From Anagrus nilaparvatae (taxonomy: Eukaryota; Arthropoda; Insecta; Hymenoptera; Mymaridae): 64,000 nt of DNA. This document shows, piece by piece, positions 21,741 through 33,037 of this stretch. Position numbers and translations under genes: made by a program. The stretch's first letter is position 1. Every line of letters starts with the position of its first letter. The notes under the pieces are model-generated. The model did no database searches. It was not told the origin of the DNA and worked only from the letters and a program-made list of their open reading frames with translations. The stretch covers positions 8,579,501 through 8,643,500 of the forward strand of contig JAKSXM010000247.1 of NCBI GenBank assembly GCA_022575985.1, read 5' to 3'.

Positions 21741-24009
21741 TGGCATTATTTAATGATTCATTATTAGATTTTGAAGTTTGCAATATGACTAAATTTAATA
21801 AACTCCCACCTTTTAGTTAACAAGTAAACAAGCCACTGAACTTTTACAAATTATTTACTCTGACATTATGGGTAAAATATCACTAAGTTCTTTTTCTAAA
21901 GGATATAAATTTATATCTGCATTTATTGATGACTTTTCGAGGTTGAACAATGGGCTTTCCTATAAAAACGAAAGACGAAACTGGTCATTGTCTTGAGGCT
22001 ATTATTAAAATCGCTCGGAATTTATTAGGCAGAGACACTAAAGTCTGTTACTTACGTACATATCAAGGAACAGAGTATATTAAGGGTTGTACGATAGGAT
22101 CAAGGAACAGAAAACACTGGTGGTTATACGATAGAAGTATTAATTAAACTTGGAGCTGAACAGCACCTGACTTGTCTAGATACTCTTGATAATAATGTAG
22201 TTGCTCAAAAATATAATTAAACGATTGAAAAGAAAGTACGAGCTTATATGTACGATTCTTATTGTCCTGTAAGTATGTGGGATTGAGCACTAGGAGCTGC
22301 TGCATATGCTTACAACAGAACTTCCCATAAAGCAAACAAAATGATAGTACCTTTGGGAAAATTTGCTACAAATCATAGTTACGATATGCAGCATATAAAA
22401 CGATTTGGCTGTATAGCATACATAAAAGTCCAAAGAAAAACCGGTCAGAAATTTAGATTTATCTTTATAGGCTACAAATCATCAGGTTATCAATTTTCGA
22501 AACCTGAAGAAAATAAATATTATGAAAGTATTAATTAATTAATACGTAAGGTAATTATTACGTAAGGTTTAACGAAAAATTGGTCTATGGCGATTTATAT
22601 AATAAAAAGCAATTTAAAGATGTACCTGAATTAACGATAAAAATAAATGGTTCTTAGAATTTCAGAATGATAATTCAATAAATACTGAAACATCTTCGAA
22701 ATAGGAGTGAGAACCAGTTAAACGAAAAAGAGGTAGACCAAAATAAAAATAAATAAATGGTTCTTAGAATTTCAGAATGATAATTCAATAAATACTGAAA
22801 CATCTTTCGAAATAGGAGGGAGAACCAGTTAAACAAAAAAGAGGTAGACCAAAGAAATTAATTTACAATAAAATTAACGATACTAATGAAAATAATACGA
22901 ATAAACAAATTAACACACCCATAAATGATACAAGCTTTTTTGATAATCTTAAAATAAATTCAAAGGTGCTCAGGCTTTATTTACCTTTTAAAATGAGGTG
23001 CGCGAATTTAAAGAAGTAAATTTTTCTCTTATATAAAGAGTAAAGGATGATTTTAAAACTCATGAAAAAGATATGAAATCGGCAAAACGTCGTTTTTGGA
23101 TTAAGGCCACAGAAGACGAATTAAATTAATTAAATAAAATGAAAGTTTGGACGATTGTTAAAAGGCCTTGATAAATTGAAAAATAGTAAACGACTTAATA
23201 TAGTTGACTCGAGATGTATGTTTAAAGAAAAAAGTGATGCTACTCGCAACAGAAAATATAAAGCGCGATTAGTTCGCCGTGGTTTTAAGGGAAAAAATGT
23301 TTACGATTTAGCGGAAACTTAAGCTCCAGTTTCACGCTTGTCCCTTTTTAGGATTGAATTAGCAATAATAAATAAATTTAGATTAAAGTAATGTTAACTT
23401 GATAAAAAACCTGCGTTTTTGAATGGCACGATTGACGAAGAAATTTACATGAAAATTCCTGAGGGCACTGGCTATACAGAAGAAGAAAGACGAACTCGCG
23501 TACGCAAAATAGAACGAGCCTTGTATGGATTGCGTACTAGCCCGTATGAACTATCGATATGAACGATGGTATTACTTCTGTTTTAAAATCTATATGTTTA
23601 GAACATAATAAAAAAGAATCATGTTTTTTTATTAGGCATGAAAAAGGAAAACCTTAAATACTTTTAATTTATGTTGATGATATGATAATTGCTAGAAATA
23701 ACAAAGATATATTAAACGAAATAATTTTAAAATTAGAAAAAGAATTTGAAATAACGAACTTAGCTGAACCGCGAGAATTTTTAGGTATAATGATTAAACA
23801 CGATATAATAAATAATGTAATGAAGCTAAGTCAGGAAAAATATATTGATAAAATTTTAAAACGATTTAACTTTCATAATTCTCATCCATAAAGAACACCT
23901 ATGATCACGTCTCAAGTAGCTAGTAGAGAAAAAATTTCACGGGAAGAAAATAGTGACGAAAGGCTTTAGCTGATACTGAAACGAGAGTAAAAAGAGCATA
24001 CAGAGAAGC
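21741..24009 (+). pseudogene. Ty1/copia copy B: gag-pre-integrase end, integrase and reverse transcriptase relics
   Basis: Collinear at the DNA level with copy A from about 47450 onward. Fragments read SDIMGKIS (integrase), then RTYQGTEY, in which the second catalytic Asp position (RTDQGTEY in copy A) is changed. [19 protein letters not shown] and, further on, an intact YVDDMIIARNN with GEPREFLG-like text (AEPREFLG) belong to the reverse transcriptase. There are many stops and frameshifts, and a 60-bp tandem duplication near 22740. The 5' LTR, gag and protease are missing: the copy starts abruptly inside satellite. Continues after the insertion at 24015-24662. Confidence 0.9.
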
Positions 24010-24014
24010 CGTAG

Positions 24015-24662
24015 CACAGTGCGTAAAAAAAAAGTGGCCAAAAATCGGCTTCAACGCAATTTCTTATGAAAAAAAATTCTGCTAGATGAAAAATGACCAT
24101 TTTTGTGTATACTAAATGATAGGCACCCAGGATCAAATTTTTTTTTTTTTTTAATTTTTTTAGCTGCTGAATGAAAAAAAAAATCTATTTAAATACCATA
24201 AAAAGGTAAAACGTTTACAGTTTTAAAATGAAAAAAAAAATTTTTTTAGGTACAGCTCTGTATTAAAATATGGACATTAATAATAAATAAAGATAAAAAA
24301 AGTGTATTAGTACAATTATAGACGGTTGTATGCAGTATAAAGATGTTAACATTTGCAATTTAGTCAAAAAATTATAAAAAAAATGAAAAATTTGATTGAA
24401 ATTTGATTTTAATACAGAGCTGTATCTAATAAATTTTTTTTTTTTTTCATTTTAAAACTACAAATATTTTACCTTTTTATGTTAAAAAATAGATTTTTTT
24501 TTTCATTCAGCAGCTAAAAAAATTAAAAAAAAAAAAAAAATTTTTGACTTTGGGCGCCTATTATTTAGTATACACAAAAACGGTCATTTTCCATCCAGCA
24601 GAATTTTTTTTCATAAGAAATTGCGTTGAAGCCGATTTTTGATTTTTTTTTACTACACTGTG
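24015..24662. mobile_element. Foldback element with CACAGTG ends and a CGTAG duplication
   Basis: Left end cacagtgcgtaaaaaaaaag; right end tttttttactacactgtg. The arms match inverted for about 150 bp (ggcttcaacgcaatttctta; agcagctaaaaaaattaa). Copy A shows the uninterrupted site, gaagcagtaggtag. Here it is split with CGTAG on both sides (24010-24014 and 24663-24667), a 5-bp duplication. 5-bp GC-rich duplications with CAC-beginning termini are the hallmark of Transib/RAG-type elements, and CACAGTG equals the RSS heptamer. Non-autonomous; family assignment is inference. Confidence 0.8.
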
Positions 24663-24667
24663 CGTAG

Positions 24668-26224
24668 GTAGTTTTCTATACTTAGCAAACGCTACACGTC
24701 CTGACATTGCATTTGCAGTAAATTTCCTTGATAGACATCAAATAAATCTAACTGAAAACGATTGGAAAATGGTTAAACGAGTAATGAATAATTTAAAAAC
24801 AATGACTATTTTCTCTTTAACTTTTATAGGACAAGAAGACAAAAAACAATCTTAGGCTGACAATAGCTTTGGAGATTGTAAAAGATCTCGAACCACTTGT
24901 GGTATGAAAAGTTCACAAACAACTTCACATGAATCTGTCAACATATAAGGCTGAATATGTCGCAAAAACTGAAGCTTCCCAATATTTAATAAGGGTACAT
25001 AAAACTATAAGCTCTATTTTACGAAAAAGTTTTTATCCAAAACCACTATGTTTTGATAATAATGCTGCTAGAAGATGTGCCGAAACAAATTATAATAAAT
25101 TAAATCATATGATAAAAGCAAACGGTGACGGTAGCCTAGTGGATCAAGCGCTTGCTTATTAACCTAAGGTACGAGCGTTCGATCCCACCTGGATTTTATA
25201 TTTAATAAAAATTAAAAATAAAATTTGTATGGAGGGCTGCTAGATCCCAGGAGACGAATGTCGTAGAAAGTACTACGAATCGTTCTCCGTATGTCATGCA
25301 AGTGGGCGTTTTTCTCCAATGGTTTTTCGCGCCACTGTTAACCGGAATTGGTTGCATGATTCCTCAAAATACCGGTCCTTAACCAAGGGAAAGCCATACC
25401 CTTAAAAATATGGGGGATCAGGGAATATGTTAATAATATGTTAATATTCCCTGGTTGTCAGCAAGTGTACCTTCCAACATATATTCCATCCCTTAAAAAT
25501 TTTCTTCTACTCCTACAGCTTCACCAATGGCAACGACGTTACTGAGTAATGTTCAGCGGTTCTAAATAGTTTAATATTGAAAAGTATTGTCGTTGCTACA
25601 ATTCCCACATGCCTATCCACCTAGAGTTATTTCCAATAAAAGGAAAAAGGGGTATATATCTAAATATATATATCGACTTCCGAGGAGATAAAAAGCAAAT
25701 TATGCGGTTGATAGCTGCATGTGTCAAGTGTTGGTGACCTCCGATATAACTTAATGTTCAGAGAGGTTAATTACAAGTACATACATACATATGATAAAAG
25801 CTTTAGAGTAAGGTTAATATTAAGTTTACTTAAGAGTAAGCTAAGGAATGTGCGAAACTTAAATTTATAACGGATCAGACGGGTTCGATGAAAGGATCAA
25901 GAAGCTGATATATTCACTTGCTTTAGAAGAACACAAACGACTAACAAATGTAATATTGAATAAATAAATTAATACTTATATTTTCTTTGTCACAGACACT
26001 AAATAGGTTTAAACAGAACGAGATACAGAAAATGGATGAAAGAATTTAAAGTTTAGTAATTTATAATTCCGTAATTAATAACTAAAGTTTATTATTTTAT
26101 ATAAATTTGTATTTTTTTACTATTTATGATAAAATGTAAACATGTATTGATAAGATTATTGTTGTTACAGTATTGATATTTAATGTACCTATTAAAATGG
26201 TTATATACTCTTTGTACGAGGGAG
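24668..26224 (+). pseudogene. Ty1/copia copy B: RNase H relic and 3' untranslated region
   Basis: Resumes pol at a sequence matching copy A from 49670 (ANATRPDIAFAV-type frame), with stops at several points. NNAARRCAETN marks the RNase H region just before the SINE at 25120-25787. The match resumes after it with tgtgcgaaacttaaattt and ends at aataaataaat near 25970. The 3' untranslated part parallels 50297-50552 of copy A. Confidence 0.85.
25120..25787 (+). mobile_element. tRNA-derived SINE, copy 1 (TSD of 14 bp)
   Basis: Flanked by catatgataaaagc at 25106-25119 and 25788-25801. The head has an A box (tagcctagtggatcaag) and a B box (gcgttcgatcccac) at tRNA-like spacing, so pol III transcription is expected. 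The body shares ccgtatgtcatgcaa and gggcgtttttct, and the tail shares gtatatatctaaatatatat then cgacttccgagga and ttggtgacctccgatataac, with the SINE at 38599-39240. The tail ends in an ATAC microsatellite, not poly(A). Long for a SINE (668 bp). It interrupts copia copy B. Confidence 0.85.
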
Positions 26225-26744
26225 TGTTAAAATCAAGTTAGTGTTTATATACCTGTGTATACAAGTGTATATAAGTGCATATAACGCATGCGAGGTACTG
26301 TTCATGTAAGTAAAGAAGACTTTTGCCCGCTTGTAAGTTTCTTCTGATGTCTCAAAAAGTTAAGATCGCATACGATATTAAAGTATTAATTATTTCTATA
26401 ATTAATAGGGGGCTTGTATGGATCGGAATTTTAATGATTGTTTTGCATAATTTGAAACTAGACAAAAAAATATTAGACACGTACTTTTTAGTTTTTCAAA
26501 AAAATGAAAATTAAAAAAGTGATGACGTCACGCCTACCGTATACAAATACATTGTGACGTTAGACCTCTGACGAAAATCTGTTTTTTGAATCCTATATAA
26601 TTCTGTTAATTTTATAATTTTAAAAAATACAAAAATACGTGTCTAATATTTTTTTATATAATTTCAGATTATGCAAAAAAATTACCAAAATTTTGACCCA
26701 TGCAAGCTCCTTATTGTGTTTTTTAATTATCTCCTTATTCTCAA
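26225..26744 (+). mobile_element. 3' LTR of Ty1/copia copy B (first part, interrupted)
   Basis: Starts tgttaaaatcaagttagtgt after the purine-rich tract gtacgagggag, and follows the 3' LTR of copy A (gcatataacgcatgcg; gcccgctt; tctccttattctcaa). It is interrupted first by the MITE 26408-26710 and then by the BEL/Pao element starting at 26745. The last 18 bp of the LTR reappear at 39634-39651 after that element. Confidence 0.85.
26408..26710. mobile_element. MITE inside a copia LTR
   Basis: gggggcttgtatggatcgga at the left end is mirrored by tgggtcaaaattttggtaat-type inverse text ending tgcaagctcc at the right. Arms are about 50 bp with mismatches, then looser similarity. The intact LTR of copy A (ataattaattgtgttttt) shows where it inserted. 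The centre contains gtgatgacgtcacgcc. It is similar in design to 7187-7527. Confidence 0.75.
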
Positions 26745-26974
26745 TGGACGAAATCCACTAATTATTTAGACTTATTTATAAGGAGCAAAAGGACAAGGTA
26801 TTAAATAATATTAACAATAAGTTTTTATGTACAACTATTTATTTTCATGCGTATTGCACAAAGTAAGAACGCGCACTAACTACGAGAGCGGCTCGGACGA
26901 TTAGGCGTGCGGCATCTTCTCTCTCTTTTTACATACAATATATAAAAATACTAAAGGTGTGTGTTTTCACACCA
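26745..26974 (-). repeat. BEL/Pao 3' LTR
   Basis: 230 bp, TG...CA. It differs from the 39399-39628 copy by few substitutions and is preceded by the CTCAA duplication. It is the 3' LTR because gag and the pol remnant read on the minus strand. The stretch 26975-27171 between LTR and pol remnant is AT-rich and non-coding. Confidence 0.9.
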
Positions 26975-27171
26975 TTTTCACCTCTCAAAAGAGTTGTTAA
27001 ATTTGATTTCACATTATCAATATTTAACAATAATAACATAAATTATTAAGTTTTTAAACAAATATAATAAATAAATAATACGACAAATATATACAAAATA
27101 TTTACAAAGAAAATTAGACAAAAGATAGTGCTATCAAACCCAAATAATGGAACCTACAATAAAAGAATTAT

Positions 27172-27400
27172 TCAGGCTACTTCATCATATGTGTTTAACA
27201 ACACTAACTTCTGAATAGGACTTCTTAATACAGAAGTGCAGATTCTGACCTTAACGATCCTTGTCAGATCAGGCTCTTTAAATATTTTAATTATTTTGAC
27301 CTAAAGGCCATTTACTTGAAGGCATTGTTTCGTCAGCTGCCAAAACAATGTCATTAACCTCATTTTTTTGATTAGTTTATCACTCTTTTATTGCGTTTTT
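27172..27400 (-). pseudogene. BEL/Pao pol C-terminus (DUF5641 region)
   Basis: On the minus strand the frame reads DLTRIVKVRICTSVLRSPIQ, followed by KLVLL and a stop. Upstream in another frame is a SSKWPLG-like piece. This matches the DUF5641 domain that closes BEL/Pao integrases (typically PLKWPLGR, then VRVVxVRT, then RPIxKLVLLP). Stops and a frameshift are present. It lies about 200 bp from the 3' LTR, as expected. Confidence 0.75.
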
Positions 27401-27810
27401 ATAAGGATTTAAAATACTTAAGAGACCATGTCATGGTTTTGTTAAGGTCAAAGAATTATAATTTGTTTCTCATCCTGACAATGTTAGACAAGTGTATTCA
27501 CTGCGGTTTGGCGTCCCTCTACGCTTAATTTTACATTAAGGATGGAAAATTATAATTATTATGAGTTTTAGAAAGTTTTGATATCTACCACTCTCCTATC
27601 TAATATTAGAATACGGATTACGAGTTTTGGTCAAGAAATACCATGAAATGATTTACAATCTAAGGCATTTTTTTTAAAATTATTATGAATGGGAGTCTGC
27701 TAACATTTTTACCCTTTTCACTTTACGGGTTTCGCACTCTTGCTTATCCGGATTAAGCAGTTAAGAGGGAAGTGAGGACTCAAGCTCATCACAAACAAAA
27801 AGACAAGTTA
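27401..27810 (-). other. BEL/Pao interior, unrecognisable pol remnant
   Basis: Moderate complexity sequence between the pol C-terminus and the inverted-repeat insertion. No clean frame on the minus strand; presumably decayed integrase. Confidence 0.35.
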
Positions 27811-29902
27811 GCTAAAGGCAAATATACTTTACTACGTATAGATGTAACATAGTGCATGAGAGTCTGTAAGTGGAAAATAACGAATAAATTGAGCGTTAGA
27901 AAGAGAAAAAACATATCTTTCCCACATTTTATGTATCTTTCTATTTTTAAGGAGTAGCATTAATAAGCGAGGAAAAGGGAGGAGAATTTTAGGATAAAAG
28001 CTATTGTTTTAATAGAAATAATATTTGTTAAAATAAAAAATAAGAAAATTAAAAACAAATTGAAATTTTAATTTTTTATTATTTATTTAAATAATTACAT
28101 ATTAAATTAAAAAATTTTTTTTATATACTCTCTAAAATGAATTTGGGTAAAAATTCAAACCATCGCACTTTTAAAGTAGCGATTTTTTTTTCACACCTCC
28201 AAAGCAGTAAACTCGAAATTCACACTTTTAAAGATGCTTATTTAACGTTTATACCAGGATTGTACAGCGCGTTTTTAAATTCACACTTTTAAAAGTGTGA
28301 ATTTTATGCTCGCAACCTGCGGTAATAGAACCTTAATAAATTAACATTTTTAAATATCAATTTTAATACTATTAAATACTATTTATTTTATTAAGAAATC
28401 TACATTTTTTTTTCTTTAAATTTAAAACTTAAAAAATATTATAAAATACTGTAAATCGAAATTTCAAACATTACATTTAAACGTTTGCTAAATATATAAT
28501 ATATAAAACATAAACAAGTATTTACACTTGCAACTTTATAATAATAACTAAAAAATTTGTTTTTATTATGACATTAAGTAAATATAATATTTAAAAAATA
28601 AATAAAAAACTTACAAGGGGCGATCTACTTAGAGCAAAGTAACTGTACGATTTTTATTTTCAAAATTTTTTACATAAAATAATTAAAAAAACACATAATT
28701 TTTCTTTTTTTGGACATAGTATCTTATTTTTTTCCATGAAAGTACTAATATCTAGAATTATCGTTTTAATGTCATAATAAAAACAAATTTTTTAGTTATT
28801 ATTATAAAGTTACAAGTGTAAATACTTGTTTATATTGTATAAAATTTAGCAAACGTTTATATGTAATGTTTGAAATTACGATTTACAGTATTTTATTATA
28901 TTTTTTAAGTTTTTTTAAAGAAAAAAAAAGATTTAGATTTCTTAATAAAATAAATAGTATTTAACAGTATTAAAATTGATATTTAAAAAGGTTAATTTAT
29001 TAAGGTTCTATTACCGCAGGGTGCGAACATAAAATTCACACTTTCAAAAGTGTGAATTTAAAAACGCGCTGTACAATCCTGGTGTAAACGTTCAATTCGC
29101 ACCTTTAAAAGTGTGAATTTCGAGTTTACCGCTTTGGAGATGTGAAAAAAAAATCGCTACTTTAAAAGTGCAATGGTGTGAATTTTTACCCAAATTCATC
29201 CTTTTCATTTTAGAGAGTATTTTATAAAAATATCAATAATATATAACTAACGTTTTATTATCAAAATTTTTACAAAGTATTAATAGTTATTTTTATTAAT
29301 TTAATTTTATATACACGGAAAAAAAATCCGCTTCTGGCAAGTGGAATTGTTCCGTTTACCATTAGAAGAATTCCGCTTGTAGCTAACGGTATTTTTTATC
29401 TTTTAAAATGATTGCAAATGACTTAAAACGTAAAGAAAAGTAAAAAAAAAATGTTTTTCAATTCTTCTTTAATAAGCGAAGCTTCAGTCCAGCTTCGCTT
29501 ATTTTTTTAATACCTGAATCAAAATTAAGAATAGGTTTTCCATTATGCTTTAAATTCTAAAATTTTAGTCATTTTCACAAAAATGGAAGCTGCATATATT
29601 TGCTCCAACATTAACTTTTTCGATACCAATAGTCTTTAGCCAGATGCTTTTGCGGTCACCATCATTAGGAAATCTTGTTTACAAAAATTTATAAATAAAT
29701 ATTTACAATTTTAAATTAAAATAAAATAAAATTGAATTTTTCATTTAAACTATTACGTAGAAAATCCCCCTCTACTGCACTAAAAAGAGATAGACATAGG
29801 TGGGATTTGTGTGGGATCCATTACTTTTCTCTCTTTCTAATTTTAGTTATTTTTTCGGGCGCAATGTTACATCTATACGTAGTAAAGTATCTTTGGCTAA
29901 AG
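27811..29902. mobile_element. 2.1-kb element with inverted ends, inserted in BEL/Pao
   Basis: The left end gctaaaggcaaatatacttt then actacgtatagatgtaacat is mirrored at 29863-29902 (atgttacatctatacgtagt, then aaagtatctttggctaa). The gaaagaga-type text further in is also mirrored. The gag relic of BEL resumes immediately after the right end (tttgaatcagctta in minus orientation), supporting an insertion. It contains the separate palindrome 28125-29220. A short palindromic phrase around aagcttcagtccagcttcgctt lies near 29478. No transposase found; class unknown. Confidence 0.6.
28125..29220. mobile_element. Long-arm palindromic element (arms about 450 bp)
   Basis: atactctctaaaatgaattt at the left is mirrored by attttagagagtat at the right. 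The arms stay alignable to about 28572 and from 28769. Within each arm the phrase cacacttttaaaagtgtgaa is itself palindromic and recurs. The spacer of about 200 bp contains one monomer of the tttccatgaaagtactaata satellite found at 41-42.5 kb and 53.8-55.6 kb, so a satellite unit is carried inside a foldback element. Confidence 0.8.
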
Positions 29903-29915
29903 GCAGCTGAAGTGC

Positions 29916-30380
29916 CTAAGCTGATTCAAAATTTTCATTAGAATCGTTATCTGTGACTTGATTTGATTTTAAATTAACATTTTCATCGGAATCATGATTG
30001 GCAGTATCAGAATGTTGAGGTTTTTGAAATTTGTTCACATAATTGTCATCATGCAATGATTTGTGATGTTTTTTCTTACAGATATTGCCAAGTTCCTTTG
30101 AAAGACAATTAAAATAGGAATGATTGCCAAGGCAATTACAACACCTTTGTAAAGATTTTATGAATTCATATCTTTTAGCAGAGGTTAACTTATTATAATT
30201 ATTGCAATTTTGAATTTTGTGATTACTTTTAAAAATAAGACATTCTAATTTAGAGTTATTGTTATACTTTACTTGAGCATGAAAAACTTTAACTTGGGGT
30301 TGAGTGGCTACATTATTATTTTTGATTTTATCTAAATTAGAATTTATACTAATTTTCCTCAATGGATTATAATATGCCAA
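29916..30380 (-). pseudogene. BEL/Pao gag, zinc-knuckle region
   Basis: The 154-codon minus-strand frame contains CLIFKSNHKIQNCNNY, then RYEFIKSLQRCCNCLGNHSY and FNCLSK, then KKKHHKSLH. This is the Cys/His-rich end of BEL/Pao gag that packages RNA. One expected Cys of the first knuckle is Phe (CLIF for CLIC), a decay sign. Upstream gag is 30394-31310 in other frames. Confidence 0.85.
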
Positions 30381-30393
30381 TCTGAGCTTCCAT

Positions 30394-31310
30394 GAATTGA
30401 ATTAATAAGTCAAGATTTGGAGGGTCAGAAATAAAATTTGATAAAGTACAATTTTCTTGATTAATATCATTCAATAAATTTTGATTAATTACTTGAGAAG
30501 AATGAGCAGACTAGGATACATTACATAAATATGATTCCCATTGCCTTTTAGTTTCATTATCAAATAAGGATAAGGTGTGGAAAATTAAAAAATCATCCCA
30601 CGTATTGACAGGCCGGCCTAAAACTTCTAATGCAGAAAGAGGAGTAGTAAGACTAGCTAAAATTTTTTTTAATTCTACTGCACTAGTTTTAGTCATAGGG
30701 GGTAATTTGTAAATTGTTGCGACATGAGCATTTACCTAGCGCTTTTTATTTTGAAACCTTTCAGTTAATTTATTCCAAACAATTAGAAAATTATCTATAG
30801 TTAACGCATAACTGCTAACTCAGTCAGCAGCATCGCCTTTTAAATAGGCTCTAAGGTGACGCAATTTAGTAATATTAGGGATTTTGGGTTTTGAAACTAC
30901 GGACGAATGAAAAATGTCGCGAAAAGACTCCCATTCCCTATAATCGCCATTAAAATCTGGAAGATCGAGACGCGGCAAACGCTCTAAGTCCTAAGACTGT
31001 TGATGAACTACTATATTGTTAGGGGTTTGTTCACGGGCACGATCTTCGGAGGAGGTAGACTGTCTAAGTAATTCTGAAAAAAAGTTAAATTTACAAGATG
31101 TTGTTCATCTAATTGATCAAAAACCTTATCAGTAAAATATGGTTGATCCCTCATAAGTGATTCTAAGTCTTTAGAGGCAAAGATTTGATGGTGATTACCT
31201 TCAAACCTTTGCCAATTTTTAATTAGCCCAGTCATCCTCACTCTACAAGAAGCTACGGTTTTTTGGTGATCCTTATCAAATGCTTCATATGCATATGATG
31301 GAGGCCATGG
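30394..31310 (-). pseudogene. BEL/Pao gag, DUF1759 region
   Basis: Minus-strand frames read LPRLDLPDFNGDYREWESF, then TKLRHLRAYLKGDAAD with a stop replacing the following residue. Next come VNAHVATIYKLPPMTK, LEVLGRPVNTWDDFLIF and ETKRQWE. These are hallmarks of the DUF1759 capsid-related domain of BEL/Pao elements. A more N-terminal part (31011-31241) reads KDLESLMRDQP then FDQLDEQHLVNL. At least three stops separate these parts, so gag is non-functional. Confidence 0.88.
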
Positions 31311-31506
31311 CTCTTAATTATTAAAAAGTTAACAAATGTACAACTTAAAATTATTTATATTAATTAATTCAATTATCAAAAATAATTAAAGTTAATTATA
31401 AAAGAAAGAGTTTAAATTGACAATTAAAATAGATAAAAGACAATCATAAATTGTAAATATTTATAAAAAATTACAGATCTAAAAATTAGATCAGAATTAA
31501 CAATTA
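31311..31506 (-). other. BEL/Pao interior upstream of gag
   Basis: AT-rich, no frame. It is continuous with 32325 onward once the foldback element is removed (duplicated TTA at the junctions). Confidence 0.5.
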
Positions 31507-32324
31507 CACAGGCCAAAAAAAAAAAAAAAAAAGTCAAGACCCAGAAGGTACACCCTATGAAAGTTTCTTATTTTGGTGTACTTAGATGGTATATAACCTT
31601 GATATTAAGATTTAACTGTTCAGTTGGCCGTCCCCTACCTCCCTGTACCCCCCAGGGGGTGAAAAATTGGTTTTTCATAAAAATTTTAATTTGATACATA
31701 TTCCTATGTACTTTGGTGTACTTGAACTGAAAATGTCGAAAAAAAGTAATTGCGATCCCCAAATGACCCTCTAAACCACACCAAGGCTACTTTGGGCCCA
31801 CCTGAGGATTAAAATTTCGTTTTTTATAAAAGATTAAAATTAACATATATTTAAATTTAATCTTTTACAAGATACAAATTTCCAACCCTCAGGGGGACCC
31901 AAAGAGGGCTTGAAGTGGTTTATAGGGTAACAATTAGCTATTGTCAACGTTTTTTTTTCAAGTACACCAAAATACCTAGAAATATACGTTAATTTTAATT
32001 TTTTATAAAAAACGAAATTTCAACCCTCAGGTGGGCCCAAAGTGGCCTTGGTGTGGTTTAGAGGGTTATTTGGGGGTCGCAATTACTTTTTTTCGACATT
32101 TTCAGTTCAAGTACACCAAAATACATAGGAATATGTATTAAATTAAAATTTTTATGAAAAATAAATTTTTCACCCCCCGGGAGGTACAGGGGGGTAGGGG
32201 ACGGCCAACTGAACAGTTAAATCTTAATATTAACGTTATATACCATCTAAGCACACCAAAATAAGTAACTTTCATAGGGTGTACCTTCTGGGTCTTGACT
32301 TTTTTTTTTTTTTGTTGGCCTGTG
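31507..32324. mobile_element. Foldback element, CACAGGCC ends, TTA duplication
   Basis: Ends cacaggccaaaa and ttgttggcctgtg. Arms of about 330 bp mirror each other (agacccagaaggtacaccct; ttggtgtacttagatggtat; accacaccaaggctactttg). TTA stands on both outer sides (31504-31506, 32325-32327). The two minus-strand frames of about 70 codons are arm sequence read twice, not genes. Its termini resemble 17422-17863, suggesting one family. Confidence 0.88.
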
Positions 32325-32327
32325 TTA

Positions 32328-33033
32328 TCTACAATGGAAAATAATAATAGTAAATTGCACATTAGCTTATAGAAATTATAAATTGTGACAGATATTAAAA
32401 TTTGAAATAAAATTTAACAATTAATAATTATTTGTGGCAAAAGAAAATTGTGAATTGAACAATTGAGATTATTTTAAACAACTTTTGACATAAGGTTACT
32501 TTAGAGAAAAAAAATTATATAAATAAACAAAATATTAAATTTACAATAAATTGTTCAATAAACAAAATCTTTACAAATAATTAAATTTTAATTTAACAAG
32601 CAATTACTAATTTGAAGACATGAGGCCAATGACACCACCAGGATATCTAATGATCAATGCTCCAAGACTTGAAGATGATACAACAGGATATGTTGTCAAT
32701 GAGCTGGAACCCACGTGGATCTGACAAGGATGCAGGCCAAAAGAAGCAGCCTCCAGATGATAAGAGTACCTTAGGAACGTCCAAATAATTAATAAAAGTT
32801 TATAATGATAATAATAAAAAAAAGAATTGATTTTAAATTCAAAAAATTAATTTTAATTTAAATTTAAATTTTTAAGATTTTATTATTTTAAAATTTAATT
32901 TATTATAAGTTTAAATTAATTTTAAATTCAAGTAAAAAATTCAAACAATTTATCTAAACTAAAAGAGAGAGAGAGATTTTTATAAGACAGTTAAGTAATT
33001 CAAATAGACAAAAATACAAAAAAATTACAAAGA
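32328..33033. other. Non-coding part of the BEL/Pao interior
   Basis: AT-rich except for 32620-32790, which is of normal composition and holds a 30-codon plus-strand frame starting MRPMTPPGYLMIN. I do not recognise it and it opposes the BEL orientation. A GA run lies at 32963-32975. Confidence 0.4.
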
Positions 33034-33037
33034 TATA

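Noticed and set aside
25122..25195. A tRNA gene, suggested by A and B boxes and tRNA-like spacing
   Set aside because: The acceptor and anticodon stems do not close, and the sequence is the head of a 668-bp SINE with a target duplication.
29732..29941. A 69-codon plus-strand frame with basic N-terminus
   Set aside because: It spans the right inverted end of the element 27811-29902 and the start of BEL gag on the opposite strand, so it crosses an insertion junction.
31568..32362. Two similar minus-strand frames of 64 and 74 codons
   Set aside because: They are the two inverted arms of the foldback element 31507-32324 read on one strand.
32630..32721. A 30-codon plus-strand frame starting MRPMTPPGYLMIN as a small gene
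   Set aside because: Too short, opposite to the surrounding BEL/Pao element, with no context such as splice sites or conservation that I can see.
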